From NCBI RefSeq assembly GCF_014023275.1, contig NZ_CP054698.1, forward strand, positions 2,480,001 to 2,544,000: a stretch of DNA of 64,000 nucleotides. The letters are read 5' to 3'. This document shows, piece after piece, positions 26,524 to 35,624 of this stretch. The stretch comes from Nostoc edaphicum CCNP1411 (GTDB lineage Bacteria > Cyanobacteriota > Cyanobacteriia > Cyanobacteriales > Nostocaceae). The position numbers were made by a program, and so were the translations under genes. The stretch's first letter is position 1; every line of letters starts with the position of its first letter. Under the pieces are notes generated by a model. The model saw nothing but the letters and a program-made list of their open reading frames with translations, had not been told where the DNA came from and searched no databases.

Positions 26524-27942
26524 GTGACCATTCAAAGAAGTTCGGCAGAAGAAAACCAGTCGGGAAAAGCCTCAAAGTCCAATAAAAAAATTCCCCAGAA
26601 CTCCAAATCAGGACGTTGGCTGTGGTTTTGGGTAGGTATGAGTGGTATTGCAATGGTGTCCGCAACTGCGGGGGCGCTTTTGGCGGTGTCTTTGACCAGT
26701 ACACCTTTGCAACAAGCCGAGCTAAGTCCACAGGATGAGGCTGTGTTTGATAGCGATCGCATCTCTGGAGGTGTGATGCGATTTTCAGAATTAACTCGCC
26801 CAGTCAATCTCTTAGTCATGGGGATGAGCGTACTTCCTCCAGATGTCCAAAACCCTCCTGAAGAAACCAAAAACCTGAGATATCTGCCCCAAGTAAACTC
26901 CTTTGATGGTCTTGCGGATGTGATGCTCTTGGTCAAATTTGATCCAGAGACGAAAAAAATAGTTATGCTCTCCATTCCCAGAGATACCCGTACACGAATA
27001 GAAGGGTATGGAGTGAAAAAAATTAATTCTGCCAATATTGAAGGTGGCCCAGCTTTAACTGCTAAAACCGTCAGTAATCTCTTAGGTGGGGCGGGAATTG
27101 ATCGCTATGTCCGAATTAACGTTCTGGGAGTTGGTAAGCTGATTGATGCTTTGGGTGGTGTAACAGTTTACGTCCCCAAAGATATGAAATATCAAGATGA
27201 TTCTCAGCATTTGTACATCAATTTGAAGGCGGGTAAGCAGCATCTCAACGGCGATCAGGTACTACAATTGCTGCGGTTTCGTCATGATGAACTTGGTGAT
27301 ATTGGTCGGATTCAGCGGCAACAAATGGTCATGCGTGCTTTGATGGATCAAACACTCAACCCAGCTACGGTTGCTCAATTACCTAAAGTTCTTGATGTAG
27401 TGAAAGACCACATTGATACAAACTTGACTGTTGAAGAGTTAGTGGCACTATTGGGTTTTGGAGTACGGACAAATCGCTCTAATATGCAGATGTTAATGCT
27501 GCCAGGTCGCTTTAGCGAGAAGAATGAGTATGATGCTAGCTATTGGTTGCCTAACAAAGATGGAATTGCCAAACTCATGGTTCAGCACTTTGGTTTGGAA
27601 TCAGACCAGGAACAGGAGATGGCTAATCCACGCTATTTGCGTGTAGCAATTCAAGATAGCACAGGTGGCGATCGCTCTAACCTCCAACCGTTAATTAGCG
27701 CCTTGGAAAAATCTGGATATCGCAACGTCTATATAGCCAAAGCATGGGGTGAACCTCTAGAGGTAACTCACATTGTCGCCCAACAAGGAGATGGTGACAG
27801 TGCCGAATCAATTCGCAACACTTTGGGATTTGGAGAAGTGCGTGTGGAAAGTACGGGCAACCTCGGCTCGGATATAAGTATCCAAGTAGGTCAAGATTGG
27901 TTGCAACAAAAATCTATTTTCGAGGATTTGCTGAGTAAGTAA
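26524..27942 (+). CDS. LytR-CpsA-Psr (LCP) family ligase with LytR_C domain
   Basis: LCP enzymes transfer undecaprenyl-linked glycopolymers onto peptidoglycan or other acceptors on the outer face of the membrane. One N-terminal membrane helix (WLWFWVGMSGIAMVSATAGA), the LCP core with NLLVMGMS, MLLVKFDPETKKIVMLSIPR, DTRTRIEGYGVKKINSA, VLGVGKLIDALGGVTVYVP and RFRHDELGDIGRIQRQQ (the Arg/Asp lipid-phosphate site), then a C-terminal LytR_C domain (from LRVAIQDSTGG). GTG 26524 is preferred, with GAGGA five bases upstream; GTG 26512 is the longer option. Probably monocistronic. Confidence 0.92.
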   Translation: MTIQRSSAEENQSGKASKSNKKIPQNSKSGRWLWFWVGMSGIAMVSATAGALLAVSLTSTPLQQAELSPQDEAVFDSDRISGGVMRFSELTRPVNLLVMGMSVLPPDVQNPPEETKNLRYLPQVNSFDGLADVMLLVKFDPETKKIVMLSIPRDTRTRIEGYGVKKINSANIEGGPALTAKTVSNLLGGAGIDRYVRINVLGVGKLIDALGGVTVYVPKDMKYQDDSQHLYINLKAGKQHLNGDQVLQLLRFRHDELGDIGRIQRQQMVMRALMDQTLNPATVAQLPKVLDVVKDHIDTNLTVEELVALLGFGVRTNRSNMQMLMLPGRFSEKNEYDASYWLPNKDGIAKLMVQHFGLESDQEQEMANPRYLRVAIQDSTGGDRSNLQPLISALEKSGYRNVYIAKAWGEPLEVTHIVAQQGDGDSAESIRNTLGFGEVRVESTGNLGSDISIQVGQDWLQQKSIFEDLLSK

Positions 27943-27975
27943 TTCGTAATTCGTAATTAATTACACTGGTTACGG

Positions 27976-29022
27976 CTAATTTACTGACTGGCTGAGTTCT
28001 TGGAGTTTAGCTGCTACCACACCATTGGTTAATAATTCTTCTGCTTTAGCTAAACCCTCTGGCATATCTGGACAAATACCACTCCGCCATAGATAAAATC
28101 CGCCATTCCATAAGGCTGTTTGCATTAGTTCACCTGGTTTACCTGCTAAAACTTCCTTAATATCTGCCACTAATTCTTCAGTAGTTCCAAGGGGTACGTT
28201 CTTGGTAGTAAAGCCGTAATCGCGCGGTACGAGGTGCAATCGTTCTACCTCTTGGGATGCTACAGATGAAGATAAGCTGATAATTGCAGTGCGATCGCGC
28301 GGTAAGTCGCAACTACCTTCCAATCCTTTCACTAATGTAAATTTTGTTACTCCCCGCAACCCCAGAGCGATCTTAAACATTCCTTCTGTTGGCGGATGGA
28401 CAAACCCAGCAATTACATGAGCATCGCCGGCATAAGGACACCAAATTAACTCCATTGTCGCCAAGGGCGGACGTTTGCCAAGTTGGTCGCGGTACTCCCA
28501 AATACTTGTAGTTAAGGGAAAATGCTGAGGTAGATAAATAAAGCCAATTCCCGTTTGCTCAAATACTTGCTGAGTTTTTGCCAGTGGTAGGGTAGTCCAA
28601 TCGACTCCTAAACCCTGCCAAATATCTATTAAGGGTAAACCGTACTTGGTTGGTAAGCGATCGCCACCATGCATTATCACTGGTTGTCCCACTGCGGCGA
28701 GTAATAAAGCTGTTACCGGACTAATTGGTGCTGTGCGTGTTCTGCCATCATAAGGGATGCCAAGTGCGATCGCTGGTCGAGCAGAGGCTATTGGTTGCAG
28801 TTTTGGCCCCAGTTCATCATAGGCATCCAACATTCCGGCTAACTCTTCCCCCGTGGGACGCTTGATTCGATGAGCAATCAAAAACGCGCCGATTTGGGCT
28901 GGTGTCGCTTCACCCAACAGCATCATTTTAGTAGCGGTGGCTGCTTCTATACGAGTTAAATTCTCGCTCGTGTGACTTCCACTACCTACTTTTTGCAGAA
29001 ATTCCCGAAATATATTGCTCAT
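27976..29022 (-). CDS. Anthranilate phosphoribosyltransferase-like protein (TrpD2 type)
   Basis: A 348-residue member of the nucleoside phosphorylase/TrpD fold: the N-terminal helical domain ATKMMLLGEATPAQIGAFLIAHRIKRPTG (split here around the family GxxxPxQxGAFL pattern) and the alpha/beta domain. The canonical PRPP loop GTGGD is replaced by GIPYDGRTRTAPIS, and the region HGGDRLPTKYGLPLID differs from anthranilate-binding TrpD. That matches the TrpD2/YbiB-like branch, in which a nucleic-acid-binding rather than tryptophan-biosynthetic role has been described. It follows the FHA gene on the same strand but a repeat block separates them. Confidence 0.8.
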   Translation of the reverse strand: MSNIFREFLQKVGSGSHTSENLTRIEAATATKMMLLGEATPAQIGAFLIAHRIKRPTGEELAGMLDAYDELGPKLQPIASARPAIALGIPYDGRTRTAPISPVTALLLAAVGQPVIMHGGDRLPTKYGLPLIDIWQGLGVDWTTLPLAKTQQVFEQTGIGFIYLPQHFPLTTSIWEYRDQLGKRPPLATMELIWCPYAGDAHVIAGFVHPPTEGMFKIALGLRGVTKFTLVKGLEGSCDLPRDRTAIISLSSSVASQEVERLHLVPRDYGFTTKNVPLGTTEELVADIKEVLAGKPGELMQTALWNGGFYLWRSGICPDMPEGLAKAEELLTNGVVAAKLQELSQSVN

Positions 29023-29115
29023 TTGTCATTGGTCATTTGTCATTTGTCATTGGTCATTTGTCATTGGTCATTAGTAACCTTGAATTACGAATTACGAACT
29101 ACGAATTACGAATTT
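29023..29115. repeat. Tandem heptamer repeats (TTTGTCATTGGTCA; AATTACGA)
   Basis: Six or more copies of (T)TTGTCAT / TGGTCAT run into four copies of GAATTAC or GAACTAC. The same two families recur at 59545-59590, 62882-62925 and 63045-63072. Confidence 0.85.
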
Positions 29116-29116
29116 A

Positions 29117-29758
29117 CTACACAATATATACGGTGAAGTTGACTAGGTTATCCTGACCAAATCGCAGTGAGTCACCGTTAAGTAGGCGATATTGCATACC
29201 AGGAGTTAGAGAGGTGTTGTTTAAATAAATACCATTTGTACTCATATCAACAATCATGTATGAATTTTGCGACCAGTCCCAATCGACTCGCGCATGACGA
29301 CGAGAGACTATTCCTTCACTGGGAATGCCGGTTAAGTCAATTTCTGGCGGCGCTATTCCTGGACTCTGACTGCGGCGACCAATATAGCCTCCTTCCCCAA
29401 CAAGGTTAAATTCTCTTCCAGTGCTATGAATCAGCTTTAAGACTGGCGCTCTTTGAGGCGGGGGAGTATAAACAGGCGGTGTTGGTGGATAAGAAACCCG
29501 TGGCTGATAAACTGTTGAATAATCAACGGGAGCTTGTTGGGGAGCCTGATAAGGTTGGTCTGTTGCTGGTCGTTGATACTGAACTGGCGGTTGTTGACTG
29601 GGTGGTTGTTGACTAGGCTGTGGTTGAATAGGTGGTTGTGGTGTTGGAGCAACTACATTACCCACGGGAGTGGAACACCAGGGACAAACCTTAGCATTGT
29701 TAGGCAGGGCACGGTTAAAATATTCGCAACTGGGATTAGGGCACCGATTTGCAGGCAT
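29117..29758 (-). CDS. Zinc-ribbon plus FHA-domain protein
   Basis: A 213-residue signalling adaptor. Residues 1-33 form a double-Cys zinc ribbon (CPNPSCEYFN, then CPWCSTPVG), 34-115 are a Pro/Gln-rich linker, and 117-213 a canonical FHA domain: YIGRRSQSPGIAPPEIDL, IVSRRHARVDWDW (phosphothreonine-binding Ser-Arg-Arg-His), SYMIVDMSTNGIYLNN. It should bind a phosphothreonine protein. Its ATG lies 20 bases inside the end of the pseudokinase gene, so the two are translationally coupled and probably act together. The phosphorylated partner and its kinase are not identified. Confidence 0.92.
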   Translation of the reverse strand: MPANRCPNPSCEYFNRALPNNAKVCPWCSTPVGNVVAPTPQPPIQPQPSQQPPSQQPPVQYQRPATDQPYQAPQQAPVDYSTVYQPRVSYPPTPPVYTPPPQRAPVLKLIHSTGREFNLVGEGGYIGRRSQSPGIAPPEIDLTGIPSEGIVSRRHARVDWDWSQNSYMIVDMSTNGIYLNNTSLTPGMQYRLLNGDSLRFGQDNLVNFTVYIV

Positions 29759-31874
29759 AGGAGTTTATATCATCAGGCATAGGTTGTAAAGCTACAAGAC
29801 CTACTTTACTAAGTAAACACTGACCCTGACGAGTAGTTAGCATCTGGGCAAATGTAGAACCACCAGGCAGGCGGTTGCTGTCTTTAGGGTACACTACAAA
29901 AATAGGGTATCCCAGAGGGTAGCTTTGGAAAGTTGTGACATCAACATAATAATCATCATGCTGACATAAGTCATCTGAGGGATTAATTGAGCGGCGATCG
30001 CGTTTTTGAAATAGAGGTTGAATAGCTGACTTTCTACCATCTGCGATCGCTAGCGGATAACCAGTACACTGTTTCCAAGTTTTACTGATAATGCCGAAAC
30101 TGATAATACCGGTGGTTCGCCCCTCTAAAGTTTCACTGCGGATCTGGTTTTGGGTTTTTGTTGTATCAAGTTTAGTAACATTCGCTGCAAATAAAGCTTC
30201 GTCTTGAGGAGCATTTTTGAGAACTATTTCCTGAAATTTACTGATTGCTTCTGGTTCATTTGGGGCAAAAGGTTTCACCGGTAGATTTGGAAGTTTGGGA
30301 TTAATCTGCTGCCAATTAGTGATTTTGCCTGTGTAAATTTGACGCAATTGCTCAAGATTGATTTGTCCCCCCAGAGCATTAGCAAGATTTGAGTCTCTTT
30401 TATTAAATGCTACAAAAACAATTAATCCATCATAAGCAACTTGTTTTTTAGCAAGTTTATCTGTGATATTTTCTACTAAACTAGTGATTGCAAAATCTTT
30501 TTTGTTTGTTTGGATTTCTTCAATACTTTTAATTGGATTACTTATATTTGCTGACAAAACAGATTCATACTTAAATGTTGCTGTTGCATCTGGCTTTGGT
30601 CTGGTCAATAAATCTCCTAAACGATTGTTATCTACTGGTTGCGTTAAAACATAACTCCACGTACTTTCTTTTTCTCCTGTGTAAGTAAATTGCCCAGAAG
30701 GAACGTTGGGAACCTCTGAGAAATTTCGCACAAGTCTAGACCATAGTATATATTGATTAGGACTATCAGTTTTCCTGCCCAAAAACCAATACCAAATTCC
30801 CCCACCGAGTAGTAATAACGCCATAATTACTAGCAATATTAAGGGCATTGGGAAACGCTTTGCTGTTTCTTTAGAAGCTGGCGAACGTAGTGAACTTGAA
30901 CCTTTGCCATGATCTTCTTTGGGAAGTTGTAGCAGTGCTTGACGAGCCGTTTCTGCGTTATCGAAAGGAGTTTCTAAACCAATTAGTCGATAAATAAACT
31001 GCTTTAAATGGCTATCGGTATCTGGCCATTGTTGATTATCTCTAGGATCGAGAGGCTGGGTTGATAAAAAATTAGTTGTCCGTCCTGTCCATAAATAAAA
31101 GGCTAGTAATCCTAATGATTCTAAATCTTGCTCAGGTCTAGCGGGAGCGGGTTGAGGAATAATGGGTGGAATAAATAAGTTTTCCCAGATAGCTAAATCA
31201 CAAAAGTATATGGAAAACTTTTGATTATTTTCTACTTTAATTAAGGTACTATCTAAACTGATGTTGCCGTGAGTTATACCGAGTTGTGTTTGATTTGAGG
31301 GAAAACGCAGCTTTTGGGTGTGGAGAAACTGGAGAGTTTGCAAACCTTGATTTAGTACCTCACGAACATCAGAAGATGTCATTGCTCCTTTTTCTATGAG
31401 ATACTTAGCTAAAGTTTGGGATGACTCTATTCCTTGAGTAATTAGATAACAGCGTTCTCCTTTTTCATCTGCGATCGCTTCTTTTGTTTCCACAAGACGG
31501 AAGTTTTGAATTCGACTATCGGCTAAACTTATCCCACCCACCCGTTTGAAAGTCTCTTTGCGCTTTTGAGTCTCGTTTTCATTAAAACAACGATTGGGTA
31601 GCAGGTATTCTTTGATGATTACAGGCTGTTTGTCCTTGAGTTGGATACCTGAATATAAGCGGCCTAAACCCCGAACACTAATAAAACTAGCTATTTGATA
31701 AGTCCCCTGATTTCCTTTAATCTCAGCCTCCTGTGGTAAAGTTGCTGGAAAACCACATTCCAAGCAAAACTTAGCGCCCTTGATTTGCTGCGCCGTTTGG
31801 AAAGGGCGATCGCAACTTAAGGGAGAATTATACGAGCAGGGGTATTCTTGATATAAAGATTCAAATGAAGGCAT
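29736..31874 (-). CDS. Pseudokinase-TM-PstS-like substrate-binding fusion
   Basis: A 712-residue protein of unusual architecture. Residues about 15-45 form a Cys-rich N terminus (CSYNSPLSC, CLECG). Residues about 55-320 are a kinase-like domain: beta3 Lys in PVIIKEYLLP, but catalytic HRDxKxxN reads HGNISLDST and DFG reads CDLA, so it is probably inactive. A membrane helix follows (about 340-362, PLILLVIMALLLLGGGIWYW), then an outward PstS-like domain (about 375-712) with IVFVAFNKRDSNLANALGG and LEQLRQIYTGKITNWQQIN. It could pass extracytoplasmic ligand status to the coupled FHA protein. ATG 31874 is chosen over a TTG at 31880. Confidence 0.85.
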   Translation of the reverse strand: MPSFESLYQEYPCSYNSPLSCDRPFQTAQQIKGAKFCLECGFPATLPQEAEIKGNQGTYQIASFISVRGLGRLYSGIQLKDKQPVIIKEYLLPNRCFNENETQKRKETFKRVGGISLADSRIQNFRLVETKEAIADEKGERCYLITQGIESSQTLAKYLIEKGAMTSSDVREVLNQGLQTLQFLHTQKLRFPSNQTQLGITHGNISLDSTLIKVENNQKFSIYFCDLAIWENLFIPPIIPQPAPARPEQDLESLGLLAFYLWTGRTTNFLSTQPLDPRDNQQWPDTDSHLKQFIYRLIGLETPFDNAETARQALLQLPKEDHGKGSSSLRSPASKETAKRFPMPLILLVIMALLLLGGGIWYWFLGRKTDSPNQYILWSRLVRNFSEVPNVPSGQFTYTGEKESTWSYVLTQPVDNNRLGDLLTRPKPDATATFKYESVLSANISNPIKSIEEIQTNKKDFAITSLVENITDKLAKKQVAYDGLIVFVAFNKRDSNLANALGGQINLEQLRQIYTGKITNWQQINPKLPNLPVKPFAPNEPEAISKFQEIVLKNAPQDEALFAANVTKLDTTKTQNQIRSETLEGRTTGIISFGIISKTWKQCTGYPLAIADGRKSAIQPLFQKRDRRSINPSDDLCQHDDYYVDVTTFQSYPLGYPIFVVYPKDSNRLPGGSTFAQMLTTRQGQCLLSKVGLVALQPMPDDINSYACKSVP

Positions 31875-31917
31875 ATACAAAAAGTTTCGTGAATTGCGCC
31901 GATTACTTCCGTCGCGC

Positions 31918-32598
31918 TCAAGCGTGAACTAATCCTAACTTGAGGGCTGTCACAATCGCTTGAGTCCGGCTAGTAACCTTCAATTTTTCAAAAATACTGG
32001 TGAGATGCGCCTTAACAGTAGCAACTGTTACATATAAATGTTTAGCGATTTCTTCATTAGAAGCACCTTGAGTTAACCAGTATAAAACTTCTTGCTCTCT
32101 TTCGGTTAAATGCACTTCATGACATGCTTTTACACAAGAATCTGAATAAGCCTGAAAAAACCGGAAAAATCGACTAGCAACTTCTGAAGGTAGGTAAATT
32201 TCTGACCTTGTAACAGTGTCAATAGCCTCACACAATTGGGTTGCTAAACGATTTTTAAACACATAACCTGCGGCTCCCCCTTGCATTGCTCTAAAAATCC
32301 AGTCGTCTTCTTGATGAGCCGATAATACTAAAACTTTGCCAGTATAAGCAGTTTCCTTAAGCCGTGCTAAAACTGTAATCCCATCACATCCTTTTAATTG
32401 CATATCCAGCAAAATTAAATCTGGACACTTCTGCGTTGTAAACTTTAAAACCTGCTCTACAGAATCCGCATCACCCATAACTTCTACAGGTAATGCAGAA
32501 TTAATACTATAAAAATTCAGAAGAGTACGTAACCCCTGACGAAAGCGTTCTTCGTCATCTACCAGCAAAACCGAAAGTTTCTTGCTATCATTAGCCAT
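31918..32598 (-). CDS. NarL/LuxR-family response regulator
   Basis: A 226-residue two-component regulator. The receiver domain has LLVDDEERFRQGL (acidic pocket), the phosphoacceptor Asp in DLILLDMQLKGCDG, VLVLSAHQEDD (conserved Ser) and GAAGYVFKN (Lys). A linker leads to a LuxR-type helix-turn-helix (LTEREQEVLYWLTQGASNEE, YVTVATVKAHLTSIFEKL). It is 26 bases downstream of the histidine kinase gene and is its obvious partner. Targets are unknown, but the pair is divergent from the contractile injection genes and close to the pseudokinase and FHA genes. Confidence 0.93.
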   Translation of the reverse strand: MANDSKKLSVLLVDDEERFRQGLRTLLNFYSINSALPVEVMGDADSVEQVLKFTTQKCPDLILLDMQLKGCDGITVLARLKETAYTGKVLVLSAHQEDDWIFRAMQGGAAGYVFKNRLATQLCEAIDTVTRSEIYLPSEVASRFFRFFQAYSDSCVKACHEVHLTEREQEVLYWLTQGASNEEIAKHLYVTVATVKAHLTSIFEKLKVTSRTQAIVTALKLGLVHA

Positions 32599-32624
32599 CT
32601 TTTTAATTAAGAATTACGAATTAT

Positions 32625-33743
32625 TTATCTACTTCTTGGTCGAGGTAAAATTATAGAAAATTGTGCTCCGCTTTCTGATAAAACTTGCGCCCAGATACTT
32701 CCTTGATGATCCAGAATAATTTTTTTAGCAATAGTTAAACCTAGTCCTGTGCCTCCTTTACGCCGGGAATAAAATGGGGTAAATACTTTTTGTAAATCTT
32801 CTTGAGATAGTCCTAGACCTTGGTCGGAAATTTTAATTAAAACTTCATCTTGAAAAATCTGCCAGCTACAAGTTATAGTTCCTGAATTAGGGCTGAAATG
32901 AACAGCATTACTGAGGATGTTATCAAATACTTGTTTTATTTGTAATCTGTCTATCTTCAGTATTGTCGATGTATCGGGAATCAATATTTTAAGTTTTTTC
33001 TGATTAATTAGAGGTTGTAAATTTGTGATACTTTCAACTACCAAGCTTCTTAAATCTTGAAGTGTTACTCTTAATTTTGCACTTTGACCGCAATCAATCA
33101 GTTCGTTTAAATTAATATCTAAATCTTGGATGCTTTCGCCGATGATTGTTGCTTGTTCTTGCCAAGGACTATCCTTTAATCCTAAGCATAGATTATGTGC
33201 ATACAATCCTATCAGTCCTAGAGAGTTACGTAATTGATGTCCTACTCGATGCAGGATGTCTTCCAGGAGTTGGATTTCAGTTTTTTGTCTTCCATAGTTT
33301 AAGTAAATATCTATATAGTTACTCAGGAGCATCGCAGAACGTTTTACATATAATTGCAAATTTAATGAGAGAGGTTCACGAGTAATAATTTGAATGTATT
33401 CAGGTTTTTGATTTCTATAGGATATGGGACAAATGTAGGAAATGGATGAAAAGTCCTTAAGTCTCAATTCATGTAAAGTCAAAGCAGGTGGAAAATCTGT
33501 AAACCATACTTCTGAGCGCAAATAAGCTAAAGTTTTTTGGGAAAAAGGAGCTTGGTCTTGACCATAATTTATAATTTCCTGATTAGCTCTCAATAAGGAA
33601 TCATGATAGACAATCCGAGCGAAAAAAATTGGATATTGACTAGTTAACTGTTCAGACTCAAGCTGACAAAAGCTCTGAATTTCTGAGGAATTCAAATAAT
33701 TAGAGCCATTTTCTAATTTTTGTACAGAAAAGCCTAGTGTCAT
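32625..33743 (-). CDS. Soluble sensor histidine kinase
   Basis: A 372-residue kinase with no membrane helix. Residues about 1-160 form a sensory region resembling a degenerate GAF (cyanobacterial DICT/GAF-like, unassigned). The phosphoacceptor helix is LLEDILHRVGHQLRNSLG (H-x-L-R-N). The ATPase domain has DNILSNAVHFSPNSG (N box), ISDQGLGLSQEDL (G1) and RRKGGTGLGLTIAKKI (G2). ATG 33743 is preferred over the TTG at 33764. First gene of a kinase-regulator operon on the minus strand, transcribed away from the injection-system genes. Confidence 0.9.
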   Translation of the reverse strand: MTLGFSVQKLENGSNYLNSSEIQSFCQLESEQLTSQYPIFFARIVYHDSLLRANQEIINYGQDQAPFSQKTLAYLRSEVWFTDFPPALTLHELRLKDFSSISYICPISYRNQKPEYIQIITREPLSLNLQLYVKRSAMLLSNYIDIYLNYGRQKTEIQLLEDILHRVGHQLRNSLGLIGLYAHNLCLGLKDSPWQEQATIIGESIQDLDINLNELIDCGQSAKLRVTLQDLRSLVVESITNLQPLINQKKLKILIPDTSTILKIDRLQIKQVFDNILSNAVHFSPNSGTITCSWQIFQDEVLIKISDQGLGLSQEDLQKVFTPFYSRRKGGTGLGLTIAKKIILDHQGSIWAQVLSESGAQFSIILPRPRSR

Positions 33744-34007
33744 AGCTTCACTCGCTTTTTGCAACCAAATATTTTACTTTTCTGCTGACCAGTATAAAAT
33801 TATGCAGTCTCAGGAATGTTTATTTTTTTGTTAAGTTATCTTTGTAACCAATTAATACAAAGAATTATTAAGTTTACATTCAATACTGCATTTCATTTTT
33901 ATAAGTATATACAAGCATATAGTAGTTATATTAATCACGGCTTAATAACTTTTGTGAGATAAGTGTGTCGCTATTGCTGTCAACTTGAGGTAAAACCCTT
34001 TTTAAAT

Positions 34008-34116
34008 CTCGTTTCCAGCCTCTGGCTGGAAATGCAACTCAAAAGCGGCTCTGCCGCAAGTCTAGAGGCGGCAGCCCCAACGATGGGTATTCCCAGTCGG
34101 AGACTGGGAACGAGAC
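34008..34116. repeat. Dispersed palindromic element CGTTTCCAGCC...GGGAACGAG
   Basis: Two nested hairpins: TTTCCAGCC / GGCTGGAAA at the left and TCCCAGTC / GACTGGGA at the right, with AGGCGGCAGCC between. A related copy lies at 38975-39085 (TTCCCAGCCTCCAGGCTGGGAA-type; AGGAGGCGGAGCCT). It is a known style of cyanobacterial interspersed repeat, without coding content. Confidence 0.7.
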
Positions 34117-34468
34117 ATATCTAAAAGCTTTTTCTAAGATGGCTTTCACATTTAACACCAATGGTAAAATTGCCCACCCCACAAAAAAATGCAGTGCGTC
34201 TGATTAAGAACTACTCCAGACTAAATCTACAAACTGAAGTTACCGCTTTTCGGATTTTTGAAAATCTAAATCTTCTCTAGTAGTCTGTCAAATTCATTTT
34301 GACGGTTAGAGAGACGCATTAACAATTCAAAATTAAAGACATTTCAGACGGGGATTTAAACCCCGACTGAAATGGGTGCTATATGTATATGTAGGGGTCT
34401 TAAACCCTTTTATTTATGATAAATCGCCGTCTCTACAGGGAATTTATCCATCAATTATTGAAAGACTA

Positions 34469-34579
34469 CTAGTACCGCAAGGCGGAATTCGGAATTCGGA
34501 ATTCGGAATTTGTAATTAATTGTTTGCAAGGGTTTCAGACGTTTAAGATGGGTGGCTTATTTACGCCGTGCGGTACTAG
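34469..34579. mobile_element. Candidate MITE with 16-base terminal inverted repeats
   Basis: CTAGTACCGCAAGGCG at the left end and its complement CGCCGTGCGGTACTAG at the right end pair with one mismatch, enclosing 79 bases that start with four GGAATTC-type repeats. No reading frame inside. The size and TIR structure fit a miniature element mobilised in trans. Confidence 0.55.
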
Positions 34580-34632
34580 CTTTCTCAATCATTCTGAGCA
34601 AATGCTGAGTGGGGAGTGGACAAACAGAGAGA

Positions 34633-34667
34633 CAATGCCCAATGCCCAATGCCCAATGCCCAATCCC
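34633..34667. repeat. AATGCCC heptamer array
   Basis: Four or five tandem copies of AATGCCC about 90 bases upstream of the first injection-system gene. The rest of the gap 33744-34754 is AT-rich with no gene seen. Confidence 0.85.
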
Positions 34668-34754
34668 AAAATATCGACAAAAGTCTAATTAACTTTAGAA
34701 GACTGATACATATACTGTAGATGCATCTGGATTAGCTACCAGCAGAACACCTTC

Positions 34755-35594
34755 ATGCTTATCTTTGTTCTTCAAACTTTAGCCGAAATTCTAGCTGGAG
34801 GAACCTCACTTACCAGTACAGAGCAAATTGACTTTAGCCATCCTGGTAATCGGAGGGAAGAGGGAGCAGGCCCGACTCTCAATTTATACATTTTTGATAT
34901 CCGTGAGAGTAAGCAGGTACAACATTCTGGTAGGCAAGTTGAACGCAAGCTAACACGCGCTCTACAACCTGCTACTGTAAATTGGGCACCCGCTTGGTTT
35001 GATGTTTCGCTGCTATTAACAGCGTGGGATAGAACAGCTTTAGGTGAGCATCACTTTATCAGTGAGGCTTTGACTGTGCTGTTGCGCCATCGCACCTTGG
35101 AAGAGGAGTTTTTGGTTCCGGAATTACGGGGCTATGGTAATTTGAACCTGACAGTTGCCCTAGAGCCGCCAATTGAGATTGGTTCTTTATGGAGCGCTCT
35201 CAGCGTGCCATTGCGTTCAGCCTTATATTTGACAGTTACAATTCCCTTCGAGCCACAACCGACTCCAGTACCTTTGGTTTGGGAGCGAATTTTCAATTTG
35301 CGAAATCAATTGTCTCGCGATAGTGACAGTTTAGTTCTAACTAGACGAGTTGCGATCGCAGGTATTGTCAAAAGTGCGGTGACAAATCTGCCGTTGGTAG
35401 CGACAGAAGTAGCTGTGAGGGGAACTGAAAAATCCATATTAACTACTAAAGAAGGGCTGTTCTTCTTTGAAGACCTTCATTTAGGTAATTATGTTTTGAC
35501 TCTGAATCATCCTGGCTATTTACCCCAAAACGTTAATGCATTGGTAGATAACCAAAGTCATACTTTCAAAGAAATATTTCTAACTCCTGAATAA
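34755..35594 (+). CDS. DUF4255 tail-cap protein (Pvc16-like)
   Basis: First gene of the contractile injection cluster. Residues 1-190 are a DUF4255 domain, the family of PVC/eCIS tail-terminator proteins that cap the tube and sheath: LYIFDIRESKQVQHSGRQVE, PAWFDVSLLLTAWDRTALGE, LGEHHFISEAL with LLRHRTLEEEFL. Residues about 200-279 add a carboxypeptidase-regulatory-like beta sandwich (AIAGIVKSAVTNLPL, LTTKEGLFFFEDLHLGNYVL), which may decorate the cap or bind an anchor, as expected for a membrane-anchored particle. A sheath gene follows after 30 bases. Confidence 0.88.
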   Translation: MLIFVLQTLAEILAGGTSLTSTEQIDFSHPGNRREEGAGPTLNLYIFDIRESKQVQHSGRQVERKLTRALQPATVNWAPAWFDVSLLLTAWDRTALGEHHFISEALTVLLRHRTLEEEFLVPELRGYGNLNLTVALEPPIEIGSLWSALSVPLRSALYLTVTIPFEPQPTPVPLVWERIFNLRNQLSRDSDSLVLTRRVAIAGIVKSAVTNLPLVATEVAVRGTEKSILTTKEGLFFFEDLHLGNYVLTLNHPGYLPQNVNALVDNQSHTFKEIFLTPE

Positions 35595-35624
35595 TTAGAT
35601 TTTTACTGACTTGGAGGGACTTTC

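Noticed and set aside
29023..29115. CRISPR-like regular repeats
   Set aside because: Units are 7-14 bases without unique spacers; they are STRR heptamers, as are the arrays at 34633, 37287, 53097 and 62882. No cas gene is present.
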